This document shows, in pieces, positions 1-9,523 of a DNA stretch of 64,000 bases. A program made the translations under genes and the position numbers. Each line of letters begins with the position of its first letter. Within the stretch, counting starts at the first letter, position 1. The notes beneath the pieces were generated by a model that did not search any database, was not told where the DNA came from, and saw only the letters and a program-made list of their open reading frames with translations. This stretch comes from an uncultured Rhodospirillaceae bacterium (lineage in GTDB: Bacteria; Pseudomonadota; Alphaproteobacteria; Rhodospirillales; Magnetospirillaceae): positions 1 to 64,000 of the forward strand of contig CALABS010000052.1 of NCBI GenBank assembly GCA_937887565.1, read 5' to 3'.

Positions 1-124
1 GGTAGGTAGGCAACAAGCGAATCACAAAATTAGCGAATCAATCAACCGGCTTCCGCATTAGACCATTTTGGACGTTCGGGGAAGATCTGCATCCGCAGGC
101 GTGGAGGCATCTGGCCATGAAGCC

Positions 125-469
125 ATGGGTTCATGGTCTCATGGATCCATGACCGGCAGCCCTCTCGTTCATGCCTATCCCCCGACCGGCGCCAAGGTCT
201 CCGCCGGCAATGGCGACCACACTCCGAAGTTCTGGGATGAGGAGACGGGGGCGCTCCGCGCCAAGCAGGGCGGCGAGCGCGTCTATGTCGGCTACGCTTC
301 CGTCGGCATCCATATGTCGGTGGAGGACGTGAAGGCTCTGATGCCCGACTCCGCCCTCTACGAGATGATCGGCAACTCGATGGCTGCCGCCGTCGTGGGC
401 CGTGTTCTCAAGGGCGTCGTCCGCGAGGCCGCCAACCGCCGCGGCGACTGGTTCCGCCCGGCGGCGTAA
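125..469 (+). CDS. small protein of unknown function in the element
   Basis: About 114 residues from the ATG at 125. In-frame alternatives are TTG 68, GTG 101 and ATG 149, and none has a convincing ribosome binding site at the usual distance, so the start is uncertain. There is no signal peptide or membrane segment. The C-terminal part (PDSALYEMIGNSMAAAVVGR) resembles the last conserved motif of C5-cytosine DNA methyltransferases, where an IGNS/IGNA turn is followed by a hydrophobic helix, but none of the catalytic motifs is present. It could be a methyltransferase remnant or an unrelated small protein; I do not assign a function. It sits on the putative integrated element and is transcribed toward the AlpA-like gene. 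Confidence 0.5.
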   Translation: MGSWSHGSMTGSPLVHAYPPTGAKVSAGNGDHTPKFWDEETGALRAKQGGERVYVGYASVGIHMSVEDVKALMPDSALYEMIGNSMAAAVVGRVLKGVVREAANRRGDWFRPAA

Positions 470-502
470 GCGAAGTTCGGGGAGGCGGCGACAGAAGGTG
501 CT

Positions 503-769
503 TCAGTCGCCGCCCTCCTGCATCCGCCTCCGCATGATCTGCTCTGCCTTGGTCGGCCGTCCTTGCTTCCGGGGCTGCTCGACCGTCTGGGCATCGAGCC
601 AAGCTTCAAGGTCGCGTCGGCGGTATATGATCTTTCTGCCGCGTCTGATGTAGGGAGGACCGGAAAACGGACGCTTCGCGGGATCCATCGAAGCCTTGGA
701 GAGGAATGATTCGGATAGCGGGTATTCCGCCACGACCTCCGCCCTCGTCAGATATTCCTTTCTCTCCAT
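503..769 (-). CDS. AlpA/excisionase-like helix-turn-helix protein
   Basis: 88 residues from ATG 769, with a good GGAGGT site just upstream; this decides the start against a longer in-frame extension. The N-terminal half (YLTRAEVVAEYPLSESFLSK, then a loop ending YIRRGRKIIYRRRDLEAWLD) has the layout of the MerR-like winged helix of AlpA and excisionase proteins: a helix-turn-helix, a basic wing and a final DLEAWLD helix. The tail (QPRKQGRPTKAEQIMRRRM) is strongly basic. Such proteins usually control excision or integrase expression of phages and integrative elements, which fits the tRNA fragment 330 bases away. Whether it acts as an excision factor or only as a repressor is not decidable from sequence. 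Confidence 0.75.
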   Translation of the reverse strand: MERKEYLTRAEVVAEYPLSESFLSKASMDPAKRPFSGPPYIRRGRKIIYRRRDLEAWLDAQTVEQPRKQGRPTKAEQIMRRRMQEGGD

Positions 770-1098
770 CCACGGCACCTCCCTTCGAGCGAATTTGAAA
801 CTGCCGGAAGGTCGGTGAAGCGTCAATGGGGAAAACTCGGTTATAATCAATGCATTGCAGTTTGCTTGTTGGGTTGTTGACACCGACGCTGGGACCACGG
901 ATGCTTGGGACTGACCGGGACGTCGGGTGGTCGGCAAGGGCTACCCGAAGCCGCTCCGCAGATGGGCTGGAGCTGGGACAAATTGGGACACACGCCATGA
1001 AATTCGGTGCGTCTCGCTGAATATCAGTGAAAAGTAAACTTGTTTGAATGCAAACACTTAGACGGCAGCCCAAGGGTTTGCCGGGACATCCGACCCGA
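770..1098. other. gene-free stretch inside the element, next to the attachment site
   Basis: No credible gene on either strand; the long open frames here lack coding character and overlap each other. It contains an A/T-rich patch (about 840-880) with the palindrome AATGCATT and TTATAATC, probably the promoter zone of the AlpA-like gene, and a short repeat of GGGACA (976-991). Direct-repeat arm sites for an integrase would be expected in this position, but I cannot prove any. Confidence 0.4.
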
Positions 1099-1142
1099 TT
1101 CCCAAGCTTACGACGAGGGTTCGATTCCCTTCACCCGCTCCA
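1099..1142 (+). other. 3' fragment of tRNA-Gly(CCC), probable attachment site
   Basis: The sequence reads as the anticodon loop TTCCCAA (anticodon CCC), the 3' anticodon strand, a variable loop, a T-arm with GGTTCGATTCC, and the acceptor strand CACCCGC followed by TCCA. A complete gene would need a matching GCGGGTG strand about 70 bases from the end; nothing like it lies upstream. The fragment is therefore not a functional tRNA gene but the kind of 3' duplicate left by integration into a tRNA. The crossover region would lie within these 44 bases. Confidence 0.8.
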
Positions 1143-1235
1143 ACGCCGGACCGGCCGATCGCCGCGGATTTGCTGGCGACGAATCCAGGTTTGCGTCGAT
1201 TTCTGTGATTGTCATGCCCACCGGGGTGGGGGTGG

Positions 1236-2845
<1,610 letters not shown>

Positions 2846-2849
<4 letters not shown>

Positions 2850-3874
2850 GTGATGGTCTTCCGGGGGTCGAAGGCGTCGCGGACGGCCTCGCCCACGAAT
2901 ACCAGGAGCGACAGCAGGGCCGCCACCACCACGAAGCCGGTGATGCCCAGCCACGGTGCCTGGAGGTTGGCCTTGCCCTGGGCCAGCAGGTCGCCGAGCG
3001 ACGGCGAGCCGGGCGGCAGGCCGAGGCCCAGGAAATCCAGCGCCGTCAGCGACACGATGGAGCCGTTGAGGATGAACGGCATGAAGGTCAGCGTCGCCAC
3101 CATGGCGTTGGGGAGCACGTGGCGGACCATGATCCGCCCGTCGCCCATGCCCAACGCCCGCGCGGCACGGACATAGTCGAAGTTGCGGGCCCTCAGGAAC
3201 TCGGCGCGGACCACCCCGACCAGACTGGTCCACGAGAACAGCACCAGTACGCCGAGCAGGGTCCAGAAGCCCGGGGTGATCACCGAGGCGACGATGATCA
3301 GGATCAAGAGATGCGGCAGCCCGCCCCAGATCTCCAGCAGCCGCTGGCCGAACAGGTCGATGCGTCCGCCGAAATAGCCCTGGACGGCGCCGACCGCCAC
3401 CCCGATCACCGTGCTGACCAGGGTCAGCGACAGGCCGAACAGGATCGACAGCCGGAGGCCGTAGATCAGGCGCGCCAGCACGTCGCGGCCCTGGTCGTCG
3501 GTGCCCAGCCAGTTCTCGGCGTTGGGAGGCGCGGGGTGTGGCCGCACCACGTCGTAGTTGATGGTGCCGTAGTCGAAGCGCACCGGCGGCCACAGCGCCC
3601 AGCCGTGTTCGTCGATCTTCTGCTGGATGTAGGGGTCGCGGTAGTCGGTGTAGGTCAGGAAGTCGCCGCCGAAGGTGGTCTCGGGATAGTCGGCGATCAC
3701 CGGAAAATACAACTCGCCCCGATAGCTGACCAGGATGGGGCGGTCGTTGGCGACGAATTCAGCGAACAGGGTGACCACGAACGCCGCCAGGAACAGCCAC
3801 AGCGACCAGTAGCCCCGCCGGTTGCGCCGGAAGGCGTCGAGGCGGCGCCGGGTGAGGGGGGAGAGCGCGGTCAT
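2846..3874 (-). CDS. yejE: peptide ABC transporter permease YejE
   Basis: 342 residues, ATG start. Inner-membrane permease of the YejABEF peptide importer. There is one N-terminal membrane helix at about 22-42, then a long periplasmic segment, the family hallmark ENWLGTDDQGRDVLARLIYG, and about five further membrane helices. The cytoplasmic EAA loop that docks on the ATPase is seen in RAARALGMGDGRIMVRHVLP. The large periplasmic insertion (roughly residues 45-110) separates YejE from the shorter DppC/OppC proteins. The stop overlaps the yejF start (ATGA), so the two are likely translationally coupled. A gap of 88 bases with a palindrome separates it from yejB. Confidence 0.93.
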
Positions 3875-3884
3875 CGGGGGAGGC

Positions 3885-3925
3885 CCCCACCCCGGCGCTC
3901 CCCCGGCAAAGCCGGGGGAGGGGGA
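3885..3925 (+). repeat. REP-like palindrome between yejB and yejE
   Basis: CTCCCCCGGC at 3898-3907 pairs with GCCGGGGGAG at 3911-3920 around an AAA loop: a 10-bp perfect stem. It is preceded by GCCCCCACCCC. The same arrangement occurs inverted at 60798-60836. An extragenic palindrome inside an operon may tune mRNA stability between yejB and yejE; there is no T-run, so it is not a normal terminator. Confidence 0.65.
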
Positions 3926-3962
3926 AGAACGGTGCCGCTGGGGGCATGGTGACGCATCATCC

Positions 3963-5063
3963 TCACACCTCCCGCTTCTCGAAGTCGATGCGGGGATCGA
4001 CGAGGTGGTAGGTCAGGTCGCTGACCAGCGACAGGACCAGGCCCAGCAGGCTGAACATGTAGAGCGTCCCGAACATCACCGGATAGTCGCGGTTGACCAC
4101 CGCCTCGTAGCCCAAGAGGCCCAGTCCGTCGAGCGAGAAGATGATCTCGATGAGGATCGAGCCGGCGAACAGGATGCCCACCAGCGCCGACGGAAAGCCG
4201 GCGATGATCAGCAGCATGGCGTTGCGGAAGACGTGGCCGTACAGCACCCGCTTCTCCGGCAGGCCCTTGGCCCGGGCGGTGACGACGTACTGCTTGTTGA
4301 TCTCTTCGAGAAAGGAGTTCTTGGTCAGCATGGTGAGGCTGGCGAAGCCGCCGATGACCAGGGCGGTGACCGGCAGCGCCAGGTGCCAGAAATAGTCCTT
4401 GATGCGGTCGGGCCAGTCCATTTGCGCCCAGTCGGGGCTGGTCAGGCCCCTGAGCGGGAACCACGCCAGGTACTTGCCGCCGGCGAAGACCACGATCAGC
4501 AGGATGGCGAACAGGAAGCCGGGCACCGCGTAGCCGACGATGATCCCCCACGAGGTGGCGATGTCGAAGGCCGAGCCGTCGCGGCGCGCCTTGGCGATGC
4601 CGAGAGGGATGGAGACCAGGTAGATGATCAGGGTGGTCCACAGGCCGATGGAGATGGAGACGGGCATCTTCTCCACCACCAGGTCGATCACCGAGACGTC
4701 GCGGTAGAAGCTGGTGCCGAAGTCGAAGCGGGCGTAGTCGCCGACCATCTTGAGGAAGCGCTCGTGGGCCGGCTTGTCGAACCCGAACTGGCGCTCGATC
4801 TCCTTGATGAAGGCGGGGTCGAGGCCCTGGGCGCCGCGATAGGCGGAGCCTTCGGCGCCGGCGCGCGGCGGCCGCTGGGTCTGGACGTCGCCGCCGCCGC
4901 CCGAGATGCGCTGGGTGGCCTCGGCGCCGGTGCCCTCGATGCGGGCGATCATCTGCTCCACCGGCCCGCCGGGGGCCAGTTGGGCGATGACGAAATTGAT
5001 CAGCATGATCCCGAACAAGGTGAGCGGGATCAGCGCCAGGCGGCGGATGGCGTAGGCGAGCAC
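3963..5063 (-). CDS. yejB: peptide ABC transporter permease YejB
   Basis: 366 residues starting at GTG 5063, six bases after the yejA stop; no ATG lies near. An N-terminal helix (about 9-28) is followed by a periplasmic loop of about 100 residues and five further helices. The EAA-type loop VTARAKGLPEKRVLYGHVFR contacts YejF. The periplasmic loop carries a glycine-rich patch (GGGGDVQTQRPP) that looks like a lineage-specific linker. With YejE it forms the transmembrane channel of the peptide importer. Gene order A-B-E-F matches the enterobacterial system. Confidence 0.93.
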   Translation of the reverse strand: MLAYAIRRLALIPLTLFGIMLINFVIAQLAPGGPVEQMIARIEGTGAEATQRISGGGGDVQTQRPPRAGAEGSAYRGAQGLDPAFIKEIERQFGFDKPAHERFLKMVGDYARFDFGTSFYRDVSVIDLVVEKMPVSISIGLWTTLIIYLVSIPLGIAKARRDGSAFDIATSWGIIVGYAVPGFLFAILLIVVFAGGKYLAWFPLRGLTSPDWAQMDWPDRIKDYFWHLALPVTALVIGGFASLTMLTKNSFLEEINKQYVVTARAKGLPEKRVLYGHVFRNAMLLIIAGFPSALVGILFAGSILIEIIFSLDGLGLLGYEAVVNRDYPVMFGTLYMFSLLGLVLSLVSDLTYHLVDPRIDFEKREV

Positions 5064-5069
5064 GTCCGG

Positions 5070-7112
5070 TCAGTCCCCCCTCTGGCGGCGGCGCATGATC
5101 AGCACCACCACGATCACCAGCACGACGCCCACCCACACCCACACGCTGGGGCTCCGCGACGAGGCGGCCGGCGTCGGCACCGCCTCGGCGGGCACCATGT
5201 CGCCGCCCTGCTCGGCGCGGGGCGATGGCGGCGGCGGGCCGGGGCGCTGCAGCTGCGGCGACGGCGCCTCGGGCGGTGGCGGCTGTTCCTGAGCCTGGGC
5301 CGTTGCGATTAGCCCCGGCGCGGCGGCGGTGCGCGCCGCCTCCTTGGCCCACCACGCGAACAACTGGTAGCCGCGCATGGGCGTGGTCTCGGGGCGGCCG
5401 AACTTGTCCCAGTAGGCGACGCGGTCATGGCCGATATGCCATTGCGGGATCACGTAGTGGTTCCACAAGAGCACCCGGTCCAGCGCCCGGGTGCGGGCCA
5501 CCAGCTCGTCGCGGTCCCGCGCCGAGATGACGCCGGCGACCAGCGTGTCCACGGCCGGGTTCCTGATGCCCACGTAGTTGCCGCTGCCCGGCTGGTCGGC
5601 GGCCTCGCTGGTCCAGAACATCGCCTGCTCGTTGCCGGGACTCAGGCTTTCGCCCCAACTGGCGACGATCATGTCGTAGTCGAAGTCGCGCACGCGGTTG
5701 ACGTACTGGGAGGTGTCGACGGTGCGCACCCTGGCTTCGATGCCCAGACGCGCCAGATTGCGGGCGAAGGGCAGGGAGATGCGCTCGAAGGCCGGCTGGA
5801 CCAGCAGAATCTCGAACGCGAACGGGCGGCCGTCCTTGACCAGGCGGCCGTCCTCCACCCGCCAGCCGGCCTCCTCCAGCAGCGCCATGGCCTTGCGCAG
5901 GTTGGGCCGGATCGAGTCCTCGCCCTCGGTGGACGGCGGCGCGTAGACCTCTGTGAAGACCTCGTCGGGGACTTGGCCGCGCAGGGGCTCCAGCACCTTC
6001 ATCTCGGCCGGCGACGGCAGGCCGGCGGCGGCCAGTTCGGAATTGGACCAGTAGCTGGTCGTGCGCGTGTACTGACCGTAGAACAGGTTGCGGTTGGTCC
6101 ATTCGAAGTCGAAGGCCTGGGCCAGGGCCCGGCGCACCCGCGGGTCGGCGAACAGGTCGCGGCGGATGTTGAAGGCGAAGGCCTGCATGCCGGCCGGCAC
6201 CTCGTTGTCCAACTCGGTCCGCACCGCGCGCCCCTGGGCCAGCGCCGCCCAGTCGTGGTAGGCGGTGGCCCACTTCTTGGCCTCGTTCTCCTGGCGGAAA
6301 TCGTATTCGCCGGCCTTGAGCGCCTCCAGCGCCACGGTGGTGTCGCGGTAGTAGTCGTAGCGGAGGCGGTCGAAGTTGAACTGGCCCTTGCGAACCGGCA
6401 GGTCGCGGCCCCAGTAATCGGCCACCCGCTCGTACTCGACGAAGCGGCCGGGCTCGAAGCGGCCGACCCGGTAGGGGCCGCTGCCCAAGGGCGGCTCCAG
6501 GGTGGTCTGGCTGAAGTCGCGCCCCTCCCAATAGTGCCGGGGCAGGATCGGCATCTCGCCGACGATGAGCGGCAGTTCGTGGTTGTCGCCGGGCTTGAAG
6601 GTGAACTTGACGCCGTGTTGCCCCACCTTCTCGGCCTTGTCCACCGCGCCGTAGTAGAAGCGGTAGTGGGGGTCGCCCTTGGCCTTGAGGACGTCCAGCG
6701 AGAAGATCACGTCCTCGGGGGTGACCGGACGGCCGTCGTGCCAGCGGGCCTCCTTGCGCAGCGTGAACACCACCCACGAGCGGTCGGGGGGCGTGTCGAT
6801 GGTCTCGGCCAGCAGACCGTACATGGAGAACGGCTCGTCGGCCGACGGCACCATCAGCGTCTCGAACGGCATTCCGGCCCCGGCCGCCGGCACGCCCTTG
6901 ACGATGAACGGATTGAGGCTGTCGAAGGTGCTTTGCGCCGCCAGCCGCAGCGTGCCGCCCTTGGGGGCGTCGGGATTGACATAGGCGAAATGGTCGAAGC
7001 CGGGGCCGTATTTGGGCTCGCCGTGCATGGCGATCCCATGGCGCGGCGCGGCCAGCGCGGCGGACGCGCCGAGGGCGAGGGCGAGGACGGCGGCGAGGAC
7101 GGAGCGGATCAT
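5070..7112 (-). CDS. yejA: periplasmic peptide-binding protein YejA with a C-terminal membrane anchor
   Basis: 680 residues from ATG 7112, chosen because it starts a signal peptide (MIRSVLAAVLALALGASAAL, cleavage near ALA-AP). Residues of about 30-590 form a family-5 extracellular solute-binding protein, with typical stretches NPDAPKGGTLRLAAQ and MIVASWGES. It should deliver oligopeptides to YejBEF. Unlike usual YejA proteins (about 600 residues), it continues with a proline-rich linker (QPPPPEAPSPQLQRPGPPPP), a helix of about 20 hydrophobic residues (VWVWVGVVLVIVVVLIM) and a basic end RRRQRGD. This looks like a C-terminal membrane anchor, so the protein may stay tethered to the inner membrane. 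It lies 59 bases downstream of hisN on the same strand. Confidence 0.9.
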   Translation of the reverse strand: MIRSVLAAVLALALGASAALAAPRHGIAMHGEPKYGPGFDHFAYVNPDAPKGGTLRLAAQSTFDSLNPFIVKGVPAAGAGMPFETLMVPSADEPFSMYGLLAETIDTPPDRSWVVFTLRKEARWHDGRPVTPEDVIFSLDVLKAKGDPHYRFYYGAVDKAEKVGQHGVKFTFKPGDNHELPLIVGEMPILPRHYWEGRDFSQTTLEPPLGSGPYRVGRFEPGRFVEYERVADYWGRDLPVRKGQFNFDRLRYDYYRDTTVALEALKAGEYDFRQENEAKKWATAYHDWAALAQGRAVRTELDNEVPAGMQAFAFNIRRDLFADPRVRRALAQAFDFEWTNRNLFYGQYTRTTSYWSNSELAAAGLPSPAEMKVLEPLRGQVPDEVFTEVYAPPSTEGEDSIRPNLRKAMALLEEAGWRVEDGRLVKDGRPFAFEILLVQPAFERISLPFARNLARLGIEARVRTVDTSQYVNRVRDFDYDMIVASWGESLSPGNEQAMFWTSEAADQPGSGNYVGIRNPAVDTLVAGVISARDRDELVARTRALDRVLLWNHYVIPQWHIGHDRVAYWDKFGRPETTPMRGYQLFAWWAKEAARTAAAPGLIATAQAQEQPPPPEAPSPQLQRPGPPPPSPRAEQGGDMVPAEAVPTPAASSRSPSVWVWVGVVLVIVVVLIMRRRQRGD

Positions 7113-7171
7113 GCGCCCAAGTGTGGCGTCAACCACCGATGAGGGCAACCCCGCCATGGGGCGGCATCGTC

Positions 7172-7960
7172 TTAGCCCGCCAATACCTCCAATGCCTGGG
7201 TGTGGAGGCGGGCGTCGCCGGCGGCGCAGACGCGGCCGTCGGAGTCCAGGTCCAGCGCCCGCCCGTCCCAGTCGGTGACGATGCCGCCGGCGCCCCGGAT
7301 CACCGGCACCAGGGCCAGGAAGTCGTAGGGCTTGAGGCCTGCCTCCACCACCAGGTCGACGAAGCCCGAGGCCAGCAGCGCATAGGCGTAGCAGTCGCAG
7401 CCGTAGCGGGGCTGGCGCACCCGCGCCGCCACCCGGTTCCACGCCTGAAGGGTGGCGGGGCAGAAATATTCCGGACCGGTGGTGTAGGCATAGGCCTTGG
7501 CAAGGTCGTCGCAGGCACGCGCCGTCTGGGGCGCGCCGTTGAGGGTGGTCGGGCGGCCGTCGGCGCCCAGCCAGCGTTCGTCCAGGATGGCCTGGTCGAT
7601 GATGCCCAGGATCGGCCGGCCGCGATGGGCCAGCGCGATCAGGGTGCCGAAGCTGGGCTTGCCGGTGATGAAGGCCTTGGTGCCGTCGATGGGGTCCAGC
7701 ACCCAGACGTAGTCGGCGTCCACGTTCTCCCGCCCGTGTTCCTCGCCCAGGATGCCGTGGTCGGGAAAGGCCTCGCGGATCAGCACCCGCATGGCCGCCT
7801 CGACCTCGCGGTCGGCGACGGTGACCGGCGAATCGTCGGCCTTGACGTCCACCGCGACCGGGGTGCGGAAGTACTTGCGGACCACCGGCCGGGCGGCGTC
7901 GGCCAGCTTTTCGGCCAGGGCGATGAACTCGGGCGGGCAGGCGTGGCTCAAGGACGTCAC
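7172..7960 (-). CDS. hisN: histidinol-phosphatase, inositol-monophosphatase family
   Basis: 262 residues. The start is GTG 7960, which overlaps the stop of the cytochrome gene in a GTGA junction. Metal-binding motifs of the IMPase fold are intact: GEE at 72-74, DPIDGT at 89-94 followed by KAFITGKPSFGTLIALA, and WDG near the C-terminus. The KAFITG segment after DPIDGT is the variant seen in HisN enzymes, which remove phosphate from L-histidinol phosphate in histidine synthesis. Inositol or other sugar phosphates remain possible substrates. No other his genes are in the window. Confidence 0.8.
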   Translation of the reverse strand: MTSLSHACPPEFIALAEKLADAARPVVRKYFRTPVAVDVKADDSPVTVADREVEAAMRVLIREAFPDHGILGEEHGRENVDADYVWVLDPIDGTKAFITGKPSFGTLIALAHRGRPILGIIDQAILDERWLGADGRPTTLNGAPQTARACDDLAKAYAYTTGPEYFCPATLQAWNRVAARVRQPRYGCDCYAYALLASGFVDLVVEAGLKPYDFLALVPVIRGAGGIVTDWDGRALDLDSDGRVCAAGDARLHTQALEVLAG

Positions 7961-8583
7961 TCCAGGGGCGGGGCGTTGGGGGAGATGGAGCGCAGATAGG
8001 CGATCACCGCCGCGCGGTCCTCGGCCTTCTTGACGCCGGCGAAGGCCATCTTGTTGCCGGGGGCGGCGGCCCGGGGGTTGAGCAGGTAGGCGTCCAGCTT
8101 CTCGTCGTCCCAGGCGCCCGGCAGGGTCTTGAGGATGTCGGAATAGGCGAAGCCCTCGACCGAGGCGATGTCGCGGCCGACGACGCCGTGCAGGTTGGGG
8201 CCGACGCGGTTGGGGCCGCCGTCGTCGAAGGTATGGCAGGCCTTGCAGATCTTCACGCCCGCCTCGCCGGCCTCGACGCTGGCGGCCGCCACCAGGGGGG
8301 TGATGGGATCGGGCGCCACCGCCTCGATGCCGCCGCTGGCTTCGACGGGGGCGGCCTCGGCGGGGGGCGGCGCGGCGGCCTGGGGCTCGGCCGGCGCCGG
8401 ACCCTCCGGCGCGGCGGCCGCTTGCTGTGTGGGAGCGGCCTCCTGGGCCGGCGGGGCTTCGGCCACCTGCACCGGGGCGGGGGTGATCGCGCGGTCCAGC
8501 GCGTCGACGCCCAGGTCCACGGCGACGATCAGGATCAGCGCGAACAGGACGGCGCCGGCGATCTTCTCGATCCGTTTGGTCAT
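7957..8583 (-). CDS. membrane-anchored class I cytochrome c
   Basis: 208 residues from ATG 8583, with AGGAGA upstream. An N-terminal uncleaved helix (about 10-28) is followed by a long linker rich in alanine, proline and glutamate (about 35-100), then a cytochrome c domain with heme motif CKACH at 113-117 and an axial methionine in GNKMAF. This layout resembles the CycM/cytochrome c552 group, which carries electrons from the bc1 complex to terminal oxidases while tethered to the membrane. The linker is expected to give the heme domain reach. The gene overlaps hisN by four bases, although no functional link is obvious. Confidence 0.85.
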   Translation of the reverse strand: MTKRIEKIAGAVLFALILIVAVDLGVDALDRAITPAPVQVAEAPPAQEAAPTQQAAAAPEGPAPAEPQAAAPPPAEAAPVEASGGIEAVAPDPITPLVAAASVEAGEAGVKICKACHTFDDGGPNRVGPNLHGVVGRDIASVEGFAYSDILKTLPGAWDDEKLDAYLLNPRAAAPGNKMAFAGVKKAEDRAAVIAYLRSISPNAPPLE

Positions 8584-8754
8584 CGTCTTCTCCTGTCTTG
8601 GCCCGATCCGGGCGGCCGGCCGCAGTGTGACCGCAAAGGCCACGCCACGCCAGCCCCGGATGGGCGGGTCGGGGGTGGGCGAAAGGTGGTTTCCTCGCCC
8701 CTCCCGGCCGATATAAGGTCAAGCTGTCCCGCCGCGCACCCGTGGAGACCCCCT

Positions 8755-9504
8755 ATGCTGCCGTCGCTCAATCCCGTCGTGGTCATTCCCGCCCGCCTCG
8801 CCGCCACCCGTCTTCCCGACAAGCCGCTGGCCGACATCCATGGCGAGCCGATGATCGTCCATGTCTGGCGCCGGGCGGTGAAGGCCGGCATCGGGCCGGT
8901 GGTGGTGGCCTGCGCCGAGCAGGTGGTGGCCGACGCGGTGACCGCCCATGGCGGCACCGCGGTGCTGACCGATCCCGACCATCCCTCGGGGTCCGACCGG
9001 GTGTGGGAAGCGCTGGAGAAGTGCGATCCCGAGCGCCAGTTCGGCGCCGTGGTCAATGTCCAGGGCGATCTGCCGACCATCGATCCCGTGGTGATCCGCG
9101 CGGTGTTCGACCCCCTCCAGGACCCGGCGGTGGATGTCGCCACCCTGGTGGCCGAGATCACGGACGACGAGGAGCGCGCCAATCCCAACGTGGTCAAGGC
9201 GGTGGTGGGCTTCGCCGACGGCGCCCGCGTCGCCCGGGCGCTCTATTTCAGCCGCGCCACCGTGCCCGCCAATCCGGGGCCGCACTACCACCATATCGGG
9301 CTCTATGCGTATACCCGGCCGGCGTTGCAGCGCTTCGTCGCCCTGCCCCAGGGCGTGCTGGAGAAGCGCGAGAAGCTCGAGCAGCTCAGGGCGCTGGAGA
9401 ACGGCATGCGCATCGACGCGGCCTTGGTTGACACGGTTCCGCTGGGTGTCGATACTCCCGCCGATCTCGAAAAGGCGCGGGCGATGATCGCGTCCGAAGC
9501 CTGA
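8755..9504 (+). CDS. kdsB: 3-deoxy-manno-octulosonate cytidylyltransferase
   Basis: 249 residues, ATG start. It activates Kdo with CTP to CMP-Kdo for the inner core of lipopolysaccharide, in the cytoplasm. The nucleotide-binding start VVVIPARLAATRLPDKPLAD is the family hallmark; QGDLPTIDP (here VNVQGDLP) and HIGLYAYTRPALQRF are also conserved. Length is as expected. It begins a plus-strand run with pheA (19 bases downstream). The upstream region (8584-8754) is divergent from the cytochrome gene and has a TATAAG box near 8711, but no clear -35. The KDO pathway enzyme KdsD is encoded at 40261. Confidence 0.95.
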   Translation: MLPSLNPVVVIPARLAATRLPDKPLADIHGEPMIVHVWRRAVKAGIGPVVVACAEQVVADAVTAHGGTAVLTDPDHPSGSDRVWEALEKCDPERQFGAVVNVQGDLPTIDPVVIRAVFDPLQDPAVDVATLVAEITDDEERANPNVVKAVVGFADGARVARALYFSRATVPANPGPHYHHIGLYAYTRPALQRFVALPQGVLEKREKLEQLRALENGMRIDAALVDTVPLGVDTPADLEKARAMIASEA

Positions 9505-9523
9505 CCTCCAGCCCGACGGCGCC

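Larger units (their letters stand above)
1..1142. mobile_element. end of a tRNA-Gly-integrated genomic element (partial, continues left)
   Basis: Seen: the stretch holds a small orphan protein, an AlpA/excisionase-like gene and about 330 bases without a gene, with more A/T-rich patches than the rest of the window. It stops at a 44-nt sequence matching the 3' part of a tRNA-Gly gene, with no 5' half beside it. Known: integrases of phages and integrative elements recombine at tRNA 3' ends, leaving an intact tRNA at one end and a 3' fragment at the other. Inference: the element lies to the left of 1142, and its integrase and the intact tRNA-Gly are outside the window. No integrase gene is visible here. 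Confidence 0.6.

Noticed and set aside
16..40. Direct repeat AGCGAATCA (16-24 and 32-40) as an integrase arm site
   Set aside because: Two nine-base copies at the window edge are suggestive, but their position 1 kb from the attachment fragment and the lack of more copies give too little support.
3822..7142. Long plus-strand frames opposite yejB and yejA
   Set aside because: Same antisense effect; the minus-strand genes have signal peptide, permease and binding-protein features, the plus-strand frames do not.
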